A stretch of 64,000 nt of DNA. Source: Limnomonas spitsbergensis. Its lineage: Eukaryota; Chlorophyta; Chlorophyceae; Chlamydomonadales. This document shows positions 34,101 through 45,488 of the stretch, one piece after another. Location: positions 720,001-784,000 of the forward strand of contig JAYJMM010000078.1 in the NCBI GenBank assembly GCA_037349105.1, given 5' to 3'. Numbering within the stretch: the first letter of the stretch is position 1; each line of letters begins with the position of its first letter. The position numbers and the translations under genes are program-made. The notes beneath the pieces are model-generated. The model did no database searches, had not been told where the DNA came from, and was given only the letters and a program-made list of their open reading frames with translations.

Positions 34101-37100
34101 CTACCCGCGTGGCAGGCCATTAAGGAGGGGAGGCATCGCGCCTCCGCCATGATGTCTGAGGCCTTGCTAGACGAAGCGAAGGAGGGCCCGGCCCCCACCA
34201 CCGCTACAACAGAGGAACCCGGAGCTGAAGCAGCAGCAGATCCAGGAGCATTGACAGGAGAAGCAGGAGCAAGAGCAGCAGCAAGATCAGCTGCAGACCT
34301 AGGAGCAATAACAGAAAAAACAGGAGCAGAAGCAAGAGTAGGAGCAGAAGCAGAAACAAGAGCAGCAGCAACAGGAGAAAGAGGAGCAGCAGAAACAAGA
34401 GCAGCAGAAGAAGAAAGAGGAGGAGGAGCAGGAGAAGGAGAAGGAGAAGCTGCAGCAGCAACAACAGGAGCACAAGCAGAAACAAGAGCTGCTGCAACAG
34501 CAGGGGCAAGAACAAAACCAAGAGCAGCTGCAGGAAGACGAGCACTGACGGGCGTGGCCCTATCATGTGCCTCATCACCGTCACAACCAGTAGCTGATGC
34601 TGATGCAGGTGTTGTGGCTGCTTCTGGTACCGCTGCCGCTGCTGGCTCAATAGTGGGCGCTGTAGCAGTGGCAGCAACAGCTGACCTGGCAAGAGCTGCA
34701 GATCCTGAAGCAGCCTCAGAAGCAGCAGCTAGGTTAAAAGCTGAGGCAGCAGCAGCAGGCCCTGCAGCAGCAGCAGTAGCGGTTGGGTCAAAAACTGAGG
34801 CAGCAGCTGCAGATCCTGCAGTAGCAGCAGCAGCTGGGTCCGAAGCTAAGGCAGCAGTGCCAGTGGCAGTGGAGTGCAGCTTGGGCCCCTCTCAAGAGGC
34901 AGCATGGGCCCTGGTGGCTGAAGGAGCCCTGGTGGCGGGGCGCCCTGCCTACCTAGCCCGCTTCTGCGATGTGTGGGTACTGGTGAACATGTGCTCTGTG
35001 GGCGTCTCCTTGCTGGAGAGAGACCGCAGGTGAGGGGAGACAGAGAGGGGGGGGGGGGGGGGCAGAGGCCTGGGAAATTGAAATTGTTGAGGTCTAAAAA
35101 TAAGTTCAGGCTTCAATATGCACGGGAAGAGGGTATCTTCCAGGTGAAAGGAGACAGAAGGGGGGAGCAGGGGAGGTGCAGACTGCAGAAGCCTGGGAAA
35201 TTTAAACACATCTGAGGTCTATGACTAGAAGCCTATAGTTGAGGAGGCTACTTACTTGGCAGCCTGAGGCTTGAGCACTACGAAGGCAGCGGCCTGCCTG
35301 CCTCAATTATGGTTCAGGTCCAAACCCTCATGTCTCGCGTCTCCTCCCTATCCCCCCCCTGTCTGTTCAGGTATGCTGAGGCTGCTGAGGCGCTGTACCT
35401 GCTGTTGGAGGGCTGCTGCTGCCCCTCACGGAGGGGGCACTGGTGGTGCAGGCTATCCATCAACTTGGAACACGTGGGAAGTGTGGAGGCTGCACTCAAG
35501 GTGGGGTGGAGGGGGCTAGGAGGGACAGGGGGGGGGGGGGGAGGGAGGAGGGGCAGGGGGGGTAGGAGGGACAGGGGGGGTAGGGAGGGGCTAGGAGGGA
35601 TTGGGAGGCAATCGAGGCAGGGTGGCTATCTACTCAAATCTCCTTCCTCTCCTCCATCAGCTTAGTCCCATGCTGTGTGCTTGTGTGCAGGCTGCCGAAG
35701 CTGGCCTAGAGGACACTTGGGTGAGACATGGTGACCTGCTGACCCTGCAGAGGAGGGTGCTCAGGCTGGGTAAGCCACCTAGAAGGTGAGGCCTGGAGGG
35801 GGGAGGGGAAACGAGGGAGGGGGTGTTGAGGCTGGGGAAGCCACCAAGGAGGAGAGGTCGATGGATGGAGTTTAGGTGAGGGGGAGGGAAGCCACCAAGG
35901 AGGAGAGGTCGATGGATGGAGTTTAGGTGAGGGGGAGGGAAGCCACCAAGGAGGAGAGGTCGATGGATGGAGTTTAGGTGAGGGGGAGGGAAGCCACCAA
36001 GGAGGAGAGGTCGATGGATGGAGTTTAGGTGACGCTGGGGAAGCCACCAAGGAGGAGAGGTCGATGGATGGAGTTTAGGTGAGGGGGAGGGAAGCCACCA
36101 AGGAGGAGAGGTCGATGGATGGAGTTTAGGTGAGGGGGAGGGAAGCCACCAAGGAGGAGAGGTCGATGGATGGAGTTTAGGTGAGGCTGGGGAAGCCACC
36201 AAGGAGGAGAGGTCGATGGATGGAGTTTAGGTGAGGGGGAGGGAAGCCACCAAGGAGGAGAGGTCGATGGATGGAGTTTACGTGAGGCTGGGGAAGCCAC
36301 CAAGGAGGAGAGGGCGATGGATGGAGTTTAGGTGAGGGGGAGGGAAGCCACCAAGGAGGAGAGGGCGATGGATGGAGTTTAGGTGAGGGGGAGGGAAGCC
36401 ACCAAGGAGGAGAGGTCGATGGATGGAGTTTAGGTGAGGGGGAGGGAAGCCACCAAGGAGGAGAGGTCGATGGATGGAGTTTAGGTGAGGCTGGGGAAGC
36501 CACCAAGGAGGAGAGGGCGATGGATGGAGTTTAGGTGAGGCTGGGGAAGCCACCAAGGAGGAGAGGGCGATGGATGGAGTTTAGGTGAGGCTGGGGAAGC
36601 CACCAAGGAGGAGAGGGCGATGGATGGAGTTTAGGTGAGGCTGGGGAAGCCACCAAGGAGGAGAGGGCGATGGATGGAGTTTAGGTGAGGGGGAGGGAAG
36701 CCACCAAGGAGGAGAGGGCGATGGATGGAGTTTAGGTGAGGGGGAGGGAAGCCACCAAGGAGGAGAGGGCGATGGATGGAGTTTACGTGAGGGGGAGGGA
36801 AGCCACCAAGGAGGAGAGGGCGATGGATGGAGTTTAGGTGAGGCTGGGGAAGCCACCAAGGAGGAGAGGTCGATGGATGGAGTTTAGGTGAGGGGGAGGG
36901 AAGCCACCAAGGAGGAGAGGTCGATGGATGGAGTTTAGGTGAGGGGGAGGGAAGCCACCAAGGAGGAGAGGTCGATGGATGGAGTTTAGGTGAGGGGGAG
37001 GGAAGCCACCAAGGAGGAGAGGTCGATGGATGGAGTTTAGGTGAGGGGGAGGGAAGCCACCAAGGAGGAGAGGTCGATGGATGGAGTTTAGGTGAGGGGG

Positions 37101-40100
37101 AGGGAAGCCACCAAGGAGGAGAGGTCGATGGATGGAGTTTAGGTGAGGGGGAGGGAAGCCACCAAGGAGGAGAGGTCGATGGATGGAGTTTAGGTGAGGC
37201 TGGGGAAGCCACCAAGGAGGAGAGGTCGATGGATGGAGTTTAGGTGAGGGGGAGGGAAGCCACCAAGGAGGAGAGGTCGATGGATGGAGTTTACGTGAGG
37301 CTGGGGAAGCCACCAAGGAGGAGAGGGCGATGGATGGAGTTTAGGTGAGGGGGAGGGAAGCCACCAAGGAGGAGAGGGCGATGGATGGAGTTTAGGTGAG
37401 GGGGAGGGAAGCCACCAAGGAGGAGAGGTCGATGGATGGAGTTTAGGTGAGGGGGAGGGAAGCCACCAAGGAGGAGAGGTCGATGGATGGAGTTTAGGTG
37501 AGGCTGGGGAAGCCACCAAGGAGGAGAGGGCGATGGATGGAGTTAAGGTGAGGCTGGGGAAGCCACCAAGGAGGAGAGGGCGATGGATGGAGTTTAGGTG
37601 AGGCTGGGGAAGCCACCAAGGAGGAGAGGGCGATGGATGGAGTTTAGGTGAGGGGGAGGGAAGCCACCAAGGAGGAGAGGGCGATGGATGGAGTTTAGGT
37701 GAGGGGGAGGGAAGCCACCAAGGAGGAGAGGGCGATGGATGGAGTTTAGGTGAGGGGGAGGGAAGCCACCAAGGAGGAGAGGGCGATGGATGGAGTTTAG
37801 GTGAGGGGGAGGGAAGCCACCAAGGAGGAGAGGGCGATGGATGGAGTTTAGGTGAGGGGGAGGGAAGCCACCAAGGAGGTGTGGCTTGCATCATAAATAC
37901 TGGGTGCAGCCAGGACGATGGCACGGCCTTCATCTGGGGGGAACTTATCTGAAGGTACACTGTGGCGAGATCTTTAGATAGAGGAGTGAAGGGAGAAGGG
38001 GGGAATAAGAGAGGGGACAGGGGGTAGAGGATGGGGAGGGGGGATAAGAGAGATTAGGGGGAGGGGTACAGAAGTGGGCAGGGATGCACAGTTACCACTG
38101 CTGAGCAAGAAGGGCAGCTTTTCATGGCGTTGCGCTGTTGCTAGATCAGGAACCTGAAACATGGAGTTTGGATTTTGAATTTGAATTGTCTTGGGCCTTA
38201 TCTGCCTTTATCTGTCTTGCAGGTGGAAGCGACCTGTGTGGGCGGCGCGGGTGTCGCGCGAGATACGGGAAGTGGTGATCTCAGGCAGGCCCATCGCCAG
38301 CATCACCGGTGTGAAAAGCAGGTTTTACTCTGAAGCTGGGCATCAGGTGTGGGAGGGTGTGAGTCAAACTGTGAACATGTGTGAATTGAAATGACAGGTA
38401 GGCCCATAGCCAGTGCCACAGGTGTAAAGCGAAGGTTCTACTGCTAATGCTGTGTGGAGAGGGGTGAAGCGGAGTGTAAAGAAGTGTCAAAAATAAGGGT
38501 CGCAAAAATATTGTCCTGGGATGATGAGATTGTCAAAATGTGTGAAGCCAACTGATGGCTTCCATCACTGTTATCACGGTTAATTCATTGCACAACCGGC
38601 CAATCTGTTAGCCGGTTATGCAATTAATTAAGATGCAATTAATTAAGACATATTACAAGCATGCATGCAAGCATTTAATCTATGTTTGTGTTTGCGTGCA
38701 CGCCTGAGCGTTGGTATGGCATAAAACCTCTGAATGTCATGTATGGCGTCATCAATGTGTACTTCCCTCCCCGCATCGCCTCAGCGCAGACTATTGCTGC
38801 ACTCGGGCATGCTGTCACGATGTACGCAAACCTAATCTAGCTACATCCACTGTCCTTCCCCCCTTGTACTGCCTCCTACAGGTCTCTGTCGAGGGTCTGG
38901 CTCTGGAGCACTACGCCAGCCAGGCAGGCGGGGGCTGGCATGGCATGCACACCGAAGGGGGCATCTGGGCCACCCTCTTTGGCATGCTCATGTGAGATAG
39001 AGGTTTATGAACCCTAAACCCTGAGCCTGTCCAGCATGCGTGAGTGATAAGTGAGTGAGAAGTGTGATCAACCCTGTACTCTTGACCAGTCTATTATGCT
39101 GGTGTGAGAAGTGTAATGAACCCTAGACCATCAACCTGCCTGAGTGCCTGTCAAGCGTTTTTTAAAGTGCGACTTATCCTATACTCTTACCACAACTGGC
39201 ATGCTGATGTCAATAGTTGAGAGGCTAGGGAGTGTGGCGGGTTGAGCCCACCGCAAGCCCTGGATCCCGCCACACAAACAATGTGAACCTCTGTTATTCC
39301 CCCACCTCATCTCCCCCTACCTCCCTGCTAGGTGGGATGTGTTGATGGCTCCGGCACCCGATGTGTTTCGCACTCCGTTCCAAACCTGCCCGCTGGACCT
39401 GGGTACAGATGCCTTCTACCCCATGCGCCGAGATGCAGTGGACGCAAGGCTGCAGGTAAGCTGCAGGGGGGGCATGGAAGTGGGCATGGGCGGGATCCTT
39501 GGATGCCTGCGTGGGTAGGCTGCAGGGGGGGCATGGAAGTGGGCATGGGCGCGATCCTTGGATGCCTGCGTGGGTAGGCTGCAGGGGGGGCATGGAAGTG
39601 GGCATGGGCGGGATCCTTGGATGCCTGCGTGGGTAGGCTGCAGGGGGGGCATGGAAGTGGGCATGGGCGGGATCCTTGGATGCCTGCGTGGGTAGGCTGC
39701 AGGGGGGGCATGGAAGTGGGCATGGGCGGGATCCTTGGATGCCTGCGTGGGTAGGCTGCAGGGGGGGCATGGAAGTGGGCATGGGCGGGATCCTTGGATG
39801 CCTGCGTGGGTAGGCTGCAGGGGGGGCATGGAAGTGGGCATGGGCGGGATCCTTGGATGCCTGCGTGGGTAGGCTGCAGGGGGGGCATGGAAGTGGGCAT
39901 GGACGGGATCCTTGGATGCCTGCGTGGGTAGGCTGCAGGGGGGGCATGGAAGTGGGCAGGGGCGGGATCCTTGGATGCCTGCGTGGGTAGGCTGCAGGGG
40001 GGGCATGGAAGTGGGCAGGGGCGGGATACTTGGATGCCTGCGTGGGTAGGCTGCAGGGGGGGCATGGAAGTGGGCATGGGCGGGATCCTTGGATGCCTGC

Positions 40101-43100
40101 GTGGGTAGGCTGCAGGGGGGGCATGGAAGTGGGCAGGGGCGGGATCCTTGGATGCCTGCGTGGGTAGGCTGCAGGGGGGGCATGGAAGTGGGCATGGGCG
40201 GGATCCTTGGATGCCTGCGTGGGTAGGCTGCAGGGGGGGCATGGAAGTGGGCAGGGGCGGGATCCTTGGATGCCTGCGTGGGTAGGCTGCAGGGGGGGCA
40301 TGGAAGTGGGCAGGGGCGGGATCCTTGGATGCCTGCGTGGGTAGGCTGCAGGGGGGGCATGGGAGTGGGCAGGGGCGCGATCCTTGGATGCCTGCGTGGG
40401 TAGGCTGCAGGGGGGGCATGGAAGTGGGCAGGGGCGCGATACTTGGATGCCTGCGTGGGTAGGCTGCAGGGGGGGCATGGAAGTGGGCAGGGGCGCGATC
40501 CTTGGATGCCTGCGTGGGTAGGATGCAGGGGGGGCATGGAAGTGGGCAGGGGCGCGATACTTGGATGCCTGCGTGGGTAGGCTGCAGGGGGGGCATGGAA
40601 GTGGGCAGGGGCGCGATACTTGGATGCCTGCGTGGGTAGGCTGCAGGGGGGGCATGGAAGTGGGCAGGGGCGGGATCCTTGGATGCCTGCGTGGGTAGGC
40701 TGCAGGGGGGGCATGGAAGTGGGCAGGGGCGCGATACTTGGATGCCTGCGTGGGTAGGCTGCAGGGGGGGCATGGAAGTGGGCATGGGCGGGATCCTTGG
40801 ATGCCTGCGTGGGTAGGCTGCAGGGGGGGCATGGAAGTGGGCAGGGGCGGGATCCTTGGATGCCTGCGTGGGTAGGCTGCAGGGGGGGCATGGAAGTGGG
40901 CAGGGGCGGGATCCTTGGATGCCTGCGTGGGTAGGCTGCAGGGGGGGCATGGAAGTGGGCAGGGGCGGGATCCTTGGATGCCTGCGTGGGTAGGCTGCAG
41001 GGGGGGCATGGAAGTGGGCAGGGGCGGGATCCTTGGATGCCTGCGTGGGTAGGCTGCAGGGGGGGCATGGAAGTGGGCATGGGCGGGATCCTTGGATGCC
41101 TGCGTGGGTAGGCTGCAGGGGGGGCATGGAAGTGGGCATGGGCGGGATCCTTGGATGCCTGCGTGGGTAGGCTGCAGGGGGGGCATGGAAGTGGGCAGGG
41201 GCGCGATACTTGGATGCCTGCGTGGGTAGGCTGCAGGGGGGGCATGAAAGTGGGCAGGGGCGCGATACTTGGATGCCTGCGTGGGTAGGCTGCAGGGGGG
41301 GCATGGAAGTGGGCAGGGACGGGATCCTTGGATGCCTGCGTGGGTAGGCTGCAGGGGGGGCATGGAAGTGGGCATGGGCGGGATCCTTGGATGCCTGCGT
41401 GGGTAGGCTGCAGGGGGGGCATGGAAGTGGGCAGGGGCGGGATACTTGGATGCCTGCGTGGGTAGGCTGCAGGGGGGGCATGGAAGTGGGCATGGGCGCG
41501 ATCCTTGGATGCCTGCGTGGGTAGGCTGCAGGGGGGGCATGGAAGTGGGCAGGGGCGCGATCCTTGGATGCCTGCGTGGGTAGGATGCAGGGGGGGCATG
41601 GAAGTGGGCAGGGGCGCGATACTTGGATGCCTGCGTGGGTAGGCTGCAGGGGGGGCATGGAAGTGGGCAGGGGCGCGATACTTGGATGCCTGCGTGGGTA
41701 GGCTGCAGGGGGGGCATGGAAGTGGGCAGGGGCGGGATCCTTGGATGCCTGCGTGGGTAGGCTGCAGGGGGGGCATGGAAGTGGGCATGGGCGCGATCCT
41801 TGGATGCCTGCGTGGGTAGGCTGCAGGGGGGGCATGGAAGTGGGCAGGGGCGGGATCCTTGGATGCCTGCGTGGGTACGCTGCAGGGGGGGCATGGAAGT
41901 GGGCAGGGGCGGGATCCTTGGATGCCTGCGTGGGTAGGCTGCAGGGGGGGCATGGAAGTGGGCAGGGGCGGGATCCTTGGATGCCTGCGTGGGTAGGCTG
42001 CAGGGGGGGCATGGAAGTGGGCATGGGCGGGATCCTTGGATGCCTGCGTGGGTAGGCTGCAGGGGGGGCATGGAAGTGGGCAGGGGCGGGATCCTTGGAT
42101 GCCTGCGTGGGTTGGCTGGGTGCATATTTGTATTTGCTATGCATATCCCTGTGTTGCCTCTCTTCATGTTGAATCTGCGTGCTGTTACGGGGGGGTGCGT
42201 CAACTTGGTAACCACGGGTATGCTCCGTGTATTTCTCAAGGCTGTCAGCACTCAGCATGCTCCTCTTCAGAGTTTGTTTGCTTCCACTGCTCAAGACCTG
42301 TCACCGCACTTGAGGGATCATCAGATATTCAGAAGGCCATCGAATCTGCATGCTTTTCTGCTCCATATATGTTGGGACCTTGTCCCGATGCCCCTTGTTC
42401 ATTTCTCCGCTACTCAAACCTGCCACTCCGAACCATTAGGACATTGCGGGGGGTGCAGCGGAGCGCCTTCTTCAGTCCTGCTGGGAGCGCCACCTCGGGC
42501 GATGGTGCCGGGGAGTGAGCTGGGAGCGACACGACCTTCAGCAGCTCACAGAGATATGCAGGTGATCACAAATATAGATGAAGCTGGGTGGGGAAGTCGT
42601 CAACTTATTTGCTTGACTGTCTCTCACCCTTCACCGCTCGCTGTTTACGAAGATCCACGACACCTCATGATTGCCAGCTTAACATATCTACCCTGTCTTA
42701 CCTGGCATTAAGAACAGGTAGGACAGCTGTACTGGGGGCCCGCGGTACTCAATCATGCCCTACCTTCAAGTGCACACACAACCTCCACTCATCAGCTATT
42801 GAACACTTGACCCTGAACACAGCGGCTAATTTATGCTTTTATTCCTGGCTCCTTCCCCCCCCCCTTGCCCCCAGGTGTGTTGGGCCACTGGGACTGTCAG
42901 TGGTGTGCCGCATGTTTGCCGAGGACTATGCGGGACACCGAGGGGGCATGCCGGACCTGCTGCTCTGGAGACCAGAGGTAGGCGGGTGGGGAGGAGAGCG
43001 GCCTAGTTGCTGGCTTCCTGCCCGTGGCCTGCCATTCTGGTGGCTAGCAGGGGGCAGGGACCTGGAGCACTCCTGGATCCTGGTCCGTGGTCACAACTCC

Positions 43101-44070
43101 GCTTTGCAGGAACCTGATGGAGGGTGACAATCCGCATTTTCAGGACCCTGGTTACAACTCCTATTTTTGTTGTCAGCCTCCCTCCATCTCATTGTTATCT
43201 GTTGCTTCACATCACGGCTGTATATGCAGGCATGTGTGCAATTGCAAGAGGTCGGCCTGGAATTGTATTTTGCGTGGACTCAACTTAGTGTGAGGCCGGC
43301 CGCCCAACCCTTAAAACCCTAAATTGTAACACAAAAACAGCCCGGGGGGCTTGTGGCGCTCGTCGACAGCTGAGAAAAGGCGTCAACTGAAATGCATGTG
43401 TGTGCATGATTGTGTTGTTGGGCAGGAGGGTGATGCCATGCTGTCTGAGGTCAAGGGGCCGCGCGATCGCCTCAGTGACTCTCAGCGCTCCTGGATGTTC
43501 GCCTTGGTGGACGTTGACGTGCGGTGCGAGGTCCTGAGGGTACAGGAGCCACGCGCAAGCGGGAAGCGGGAGGTGCCAGCTGACGAAGGGGGGGCCGTGA
43601 GGGGAGCGCTGAAGCGACAGATGAAGACCGAGGAGGAGGAGGATGGAAATGTAGGTGGTGTGGGGGCCGGCCGATGGGGTTTGAAAGCAGAGGACGAGGG
43701 CGTGGCTGGGGATGTGAGCAGACGAGCCGGGGAAATGGCTGGGGCTGGAGCGAGGGGTGCAGGACCAGCGGCTGGCGGTTCAAGGCGGGTTAAAGCAGAG
43801 GAGCAGGAAGCTGCCAAGAAGTCGGCTGTCGCGTTGCAGTATGTTGAGGTGATGGATCTAACGCTGGGTGAGGAGGATGGAGGCGGTGGCGGGGAAGGGG
43901 GCAGTGGCGGGGGGGGTGTGGCGCAAGGGAAGGGCGCGCGGGGGGCATCGCAGCGGAGCATGGTGCGAGGGACGGCCAGCGGAGATAATGTGAGTGGCAA
44001 GGGAGGTGGCGTGCGAGGCAGCGTGTTGCATCAAAAGAGCATTGCAGCCTTTTTTCCAAGGCCCAAGTGA
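28121..44070 (+). CDS. FAN1: FAN1: Fanconi-associated nuclease (HIRAN + VRR-NUC) with C-terminal PIP box
   Basis: FAN1 is a structure-specific nuclease (5' flap endo-, 5'-3' exonuclease) in interstrand-crosslink repair. Seventeen exons join in phase: 28121-28298, 28413-28693, 29225-30022, 30123-30175, 30833-30890, 31455-31520, 32307-32456, 32849-33546, 33926-35029, 35371-35500, 35691-35785, 38223-38346, 38882-38991, 39332-39455, 42440-42561, 42875-42977 and 43426-44070, giving 1612 residues. HIRAN domain about 105-195 (REPCNPYDRHAIQV then GHLPQGVSEHLAPL). The middle has LLLRLYMRKGPWFQ and the TPR-like RRGHWWCRLSINLEH and LQRRVLRLGKPPRRWKRP. The nuclease core retains the residues known to be catalytic in human FAN1: E1270 (HTEGGIW), D1391 (GGMPDLLLW), E1406 and K1408 (SEVKGPRDRLS). 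The protein ends QKSIAAFFPRPK, a canonical PCNA-binding PIP box (1601-1608). No UBZ finger is seen. Exons 8-9 carry Ala/Gln/Glu low-complexity inserts, making it longer than the human protein (about 1000). Introns 6, 11 and 14 are minisatellites. Confidence 0.95.
31560..32230. repeat. Telomere-like G-rich minisatellite in FAN1 intron 6
   Basis: About 15 units of 29-45 bp, typically GTGATACTGTGTAGGGTTTAGGGTGGGGGG. Many contain TTTAGGG, the plant-type telomere word, but interrupted by GATACTGTGTAG so this is not a true telomere tract. The 5' part is GGGTGTGGGTGTG simple sequence. It fills most of the intron 31521-32306. Confidence 0.92.
35829..37883 (+). repeat. FAN1: 50-51 bp minisatellite, about 40 copies, derived from the end of FAN1 exon 11
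   Basis: The unit runs GTGAGGCTGGGGAAGCCACC, AAGGAGGAGAGG, TCGATGGATGGAGTTTAG, so each copy begins GT and ends AG. Exon 11 ends AGGCTGGGTAAGCCACCTAG, AAG|GTGAGG, and the unit part AGGCTGGGGAAGCCACCAAG clearly descends from it. Two unit types (GTGAGGCTGGGG and GTGAGGGGGAGGG) and GGTCGATGG/GGGCGATGG variants occur in blocks, showing segmental amplification. It occupies most of the 2.4-kb intron 11. Confidence 0.95.
38386..38455 (+). pseudogene. FAN1: Decayed duplicate of the end of FAN1 exon 12 inside intron 12
   Basis: Exon 12 has CAGGCAGGCCCATCGCCAGC, ATCACCGGTGTGAAAAGCAGG, TTTTACTCTGAAGCTGGGCA. The intron copy, about 110 bp downstream, reads CAGGTAGGCCCATAGCCAGT, GCCACAGGTGTAAAGCGAAGG, TTCTACTGCTAATGCTG. 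Scattered substitutions and an in-frame TAA show that it is an old, non-coding relic. This is the clearest exon fossil in the window. Confidence 0.88.
39456..42115 (+). repeat. FAN1: 59-bp minisatellite, 45 copies, starting exactly at the FAN1 intron 14 donor
   Basis: The first unit begins at the donor: GTAAGCTGCAGGGGGGGCAT; later units read GTAGGCTGCAGGGGGGGCAT, then GGAAGTGGGCATGGGCGGG, ATCCTTGGATGCCTGCGTGG. The core GGCTGCAGG also matches the exon end (AAGGCTGCAG). Variation sits at three sites: GGCATGGG/GGCAGGGG, GCGGGAT/GCGCGAT and TCCTTGG/TACTTGG. Because 59 is not a multiple of 3, the array gives very long open frames (over 900 codons) on the minus strand; these are artefacts. Confidence 0.97.
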
Positions 44071-44402
44071 ATTGCGTTTTCCTGATTTTCCAGCAGCGAC
44101 TTTGTAGCACATAGCCTTGGATTTAGATCATGTGATGATGTACAAGTCCTTCTTGACTGACGCTCCCCGTGGACTCTCACAGTGTCACACTGTGCAGAGT
44201 GGTTGTGTGATAAGGTAAAGCACACAGCGAACATTAGATGGAAGTTAAGGAAAGATGGAAGATGAGGAAATATAGATAAATAGGACATTGGAGATGTCGG
44301 TGATTGTTTAATTCAAGCAATCATCAATTTCCCGGTATTGTCCTCAGTATCGTCAACACAGACAATGCGACACCAAGCACCAGCGGGGGATTGTTCAAGC
44401 AG

Positions 44403-44480
44403 TTGGCAGCTTGGCAGCTTGGCAGCTTGGCAGCTTGGCAGCTTGGCAGCTTGGCAGCTTGGCAGCTTGGCAGCTTGGCA
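44403..44480. repeat. 8-bp microsatellite GGCAGCTT, about 9 copies
   Basis: Perfect tandem copies of GGCAGCTT. Frames reading Ala-Trp-Gln-Leu-Gly-Ser-Leu are artefacts. Confidence 0.97.
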
Positions 44481-44928
44481 GGCCCCGACAGAGCATCATG
44501 AACTCGAAAGCAAGTTATGTACAAGGTAAGCAGGAAAGGGGAGACGTGAAAGCAAATATTATATTCTCATCCCTCATATTGATGCATAACTCTGCTAAGG
44601 GAGACTGCATCTATGTATGTATTCATACATTCAAGTTCTAGAAAATCCCCCATTTAGCAGAAAAAAATATAATGCAGACGCAGCCATGGCATGCCGTACA
44701 AGGATCACCACTGTAGAGGCGGTTGCATGGCATGTGACGACACAAAACCTGCCCCCACAGCTTGCTCTGCGGCCACCTGCTATGGGCACTCATTTATGGA
44801 CATCGTCAAATTCTCCCGTGGGGATGCCAGCAGGGTGCAGAGGTTGGCAGGCAGCCAAAAGAAACAATCGTATTTTTCAATACCGGTCATCCAAGATTTG
44901 AAGGCAGCTGCAATGTTTGCCCGGAAAA

Positions 44929-45350
44929 TTATGGGCATAGCCAGCAGAGGTCATCTGGATTCCAATTCTCAAATCTAACTTCAAAACTCCCAAATCTCAA
45001 TAAGTGCATCTAGTTTGCTCTTAAAGCCCACCTAGCAGGCCAGTAAATGCGAGGTCCAATGATGAAAGAGCTCCGAACATAATAAAATTATGGGCATGGC
45101 CAGCAGAGGGTGTCTGCATTCCAATTCTCAAATCTCAATCCAAAACTCCCAAATCTCAAGAAGTGCATGTAGCGCTCCGCTCTATAAGCCCACCTAGCAG
45201 GCCAGTAAACGAGTGGTCCAACAATGAAAGAGCTCCGAGCATAAATACATAATAAATTATGGGCATGGCCAGCAGAGGGCATCTGGATCCAATTATGAAA
45301 TCTCAATTCAAAACTCCCTAGATCTCAAGAAGTGCATATAGCGCTCCGCT
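44929..45350. repeat. ~165-bp tandem duplication, about 2.5 copies
   Basis: Each copy begins ATTATGGGCATGGCCAGCAG, then AATCTCAAAACTCCCAAATC-like text, AAGTGCAT, CCCACCTAGCAGGCCAGTAA and GAAAGAGCTCCGAACATAAT. Starts are near 44929, 45090 and 45257. The copies differ at about 5-10% of sites. It may be the tail of a transposable element next to the transposase remnant. Confidence 0.85.
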
Positions 45351-45488
45351 CAAAGCAGCACGCACGGCACTTCTGAATGCCGTGTTCTCTCATCATGCAC
45401 CCAACATAGGGACAGCATAGCAGGTCTTGCCCCTACAGAGGGGGCGGGGGCGGGGGCATTCCGCTTGCGCCGCGCATCAGCATCTGCA

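Larger units (their letters stand above)
44071..45488. other. Intergenic region between FAN1 and the transposon
   Basis: FAN1 3' UTR followed by non-coding DNA with two repeat blocks (44403-44480 and 44929-45350). I see no gene. The left boundary of the transposon is not defined. Confidence 0.5.

Noticed and set aside
35657..37960. Minus-strand Ser/Pro/Trp-rich frames up to 256 codons
   Set aside because: Translation of the 50-51 bp FAN1 intron 11 array.
39294..42294. Three overlapping minus-strand open frames of 845-988 codons rich in Pro/His/Ala
   Set aside because: They are the 59-bp FAN1 intron array read in three frames; a 59-mer without stops stays open and cycles through frames. No splice signals or homology support them.
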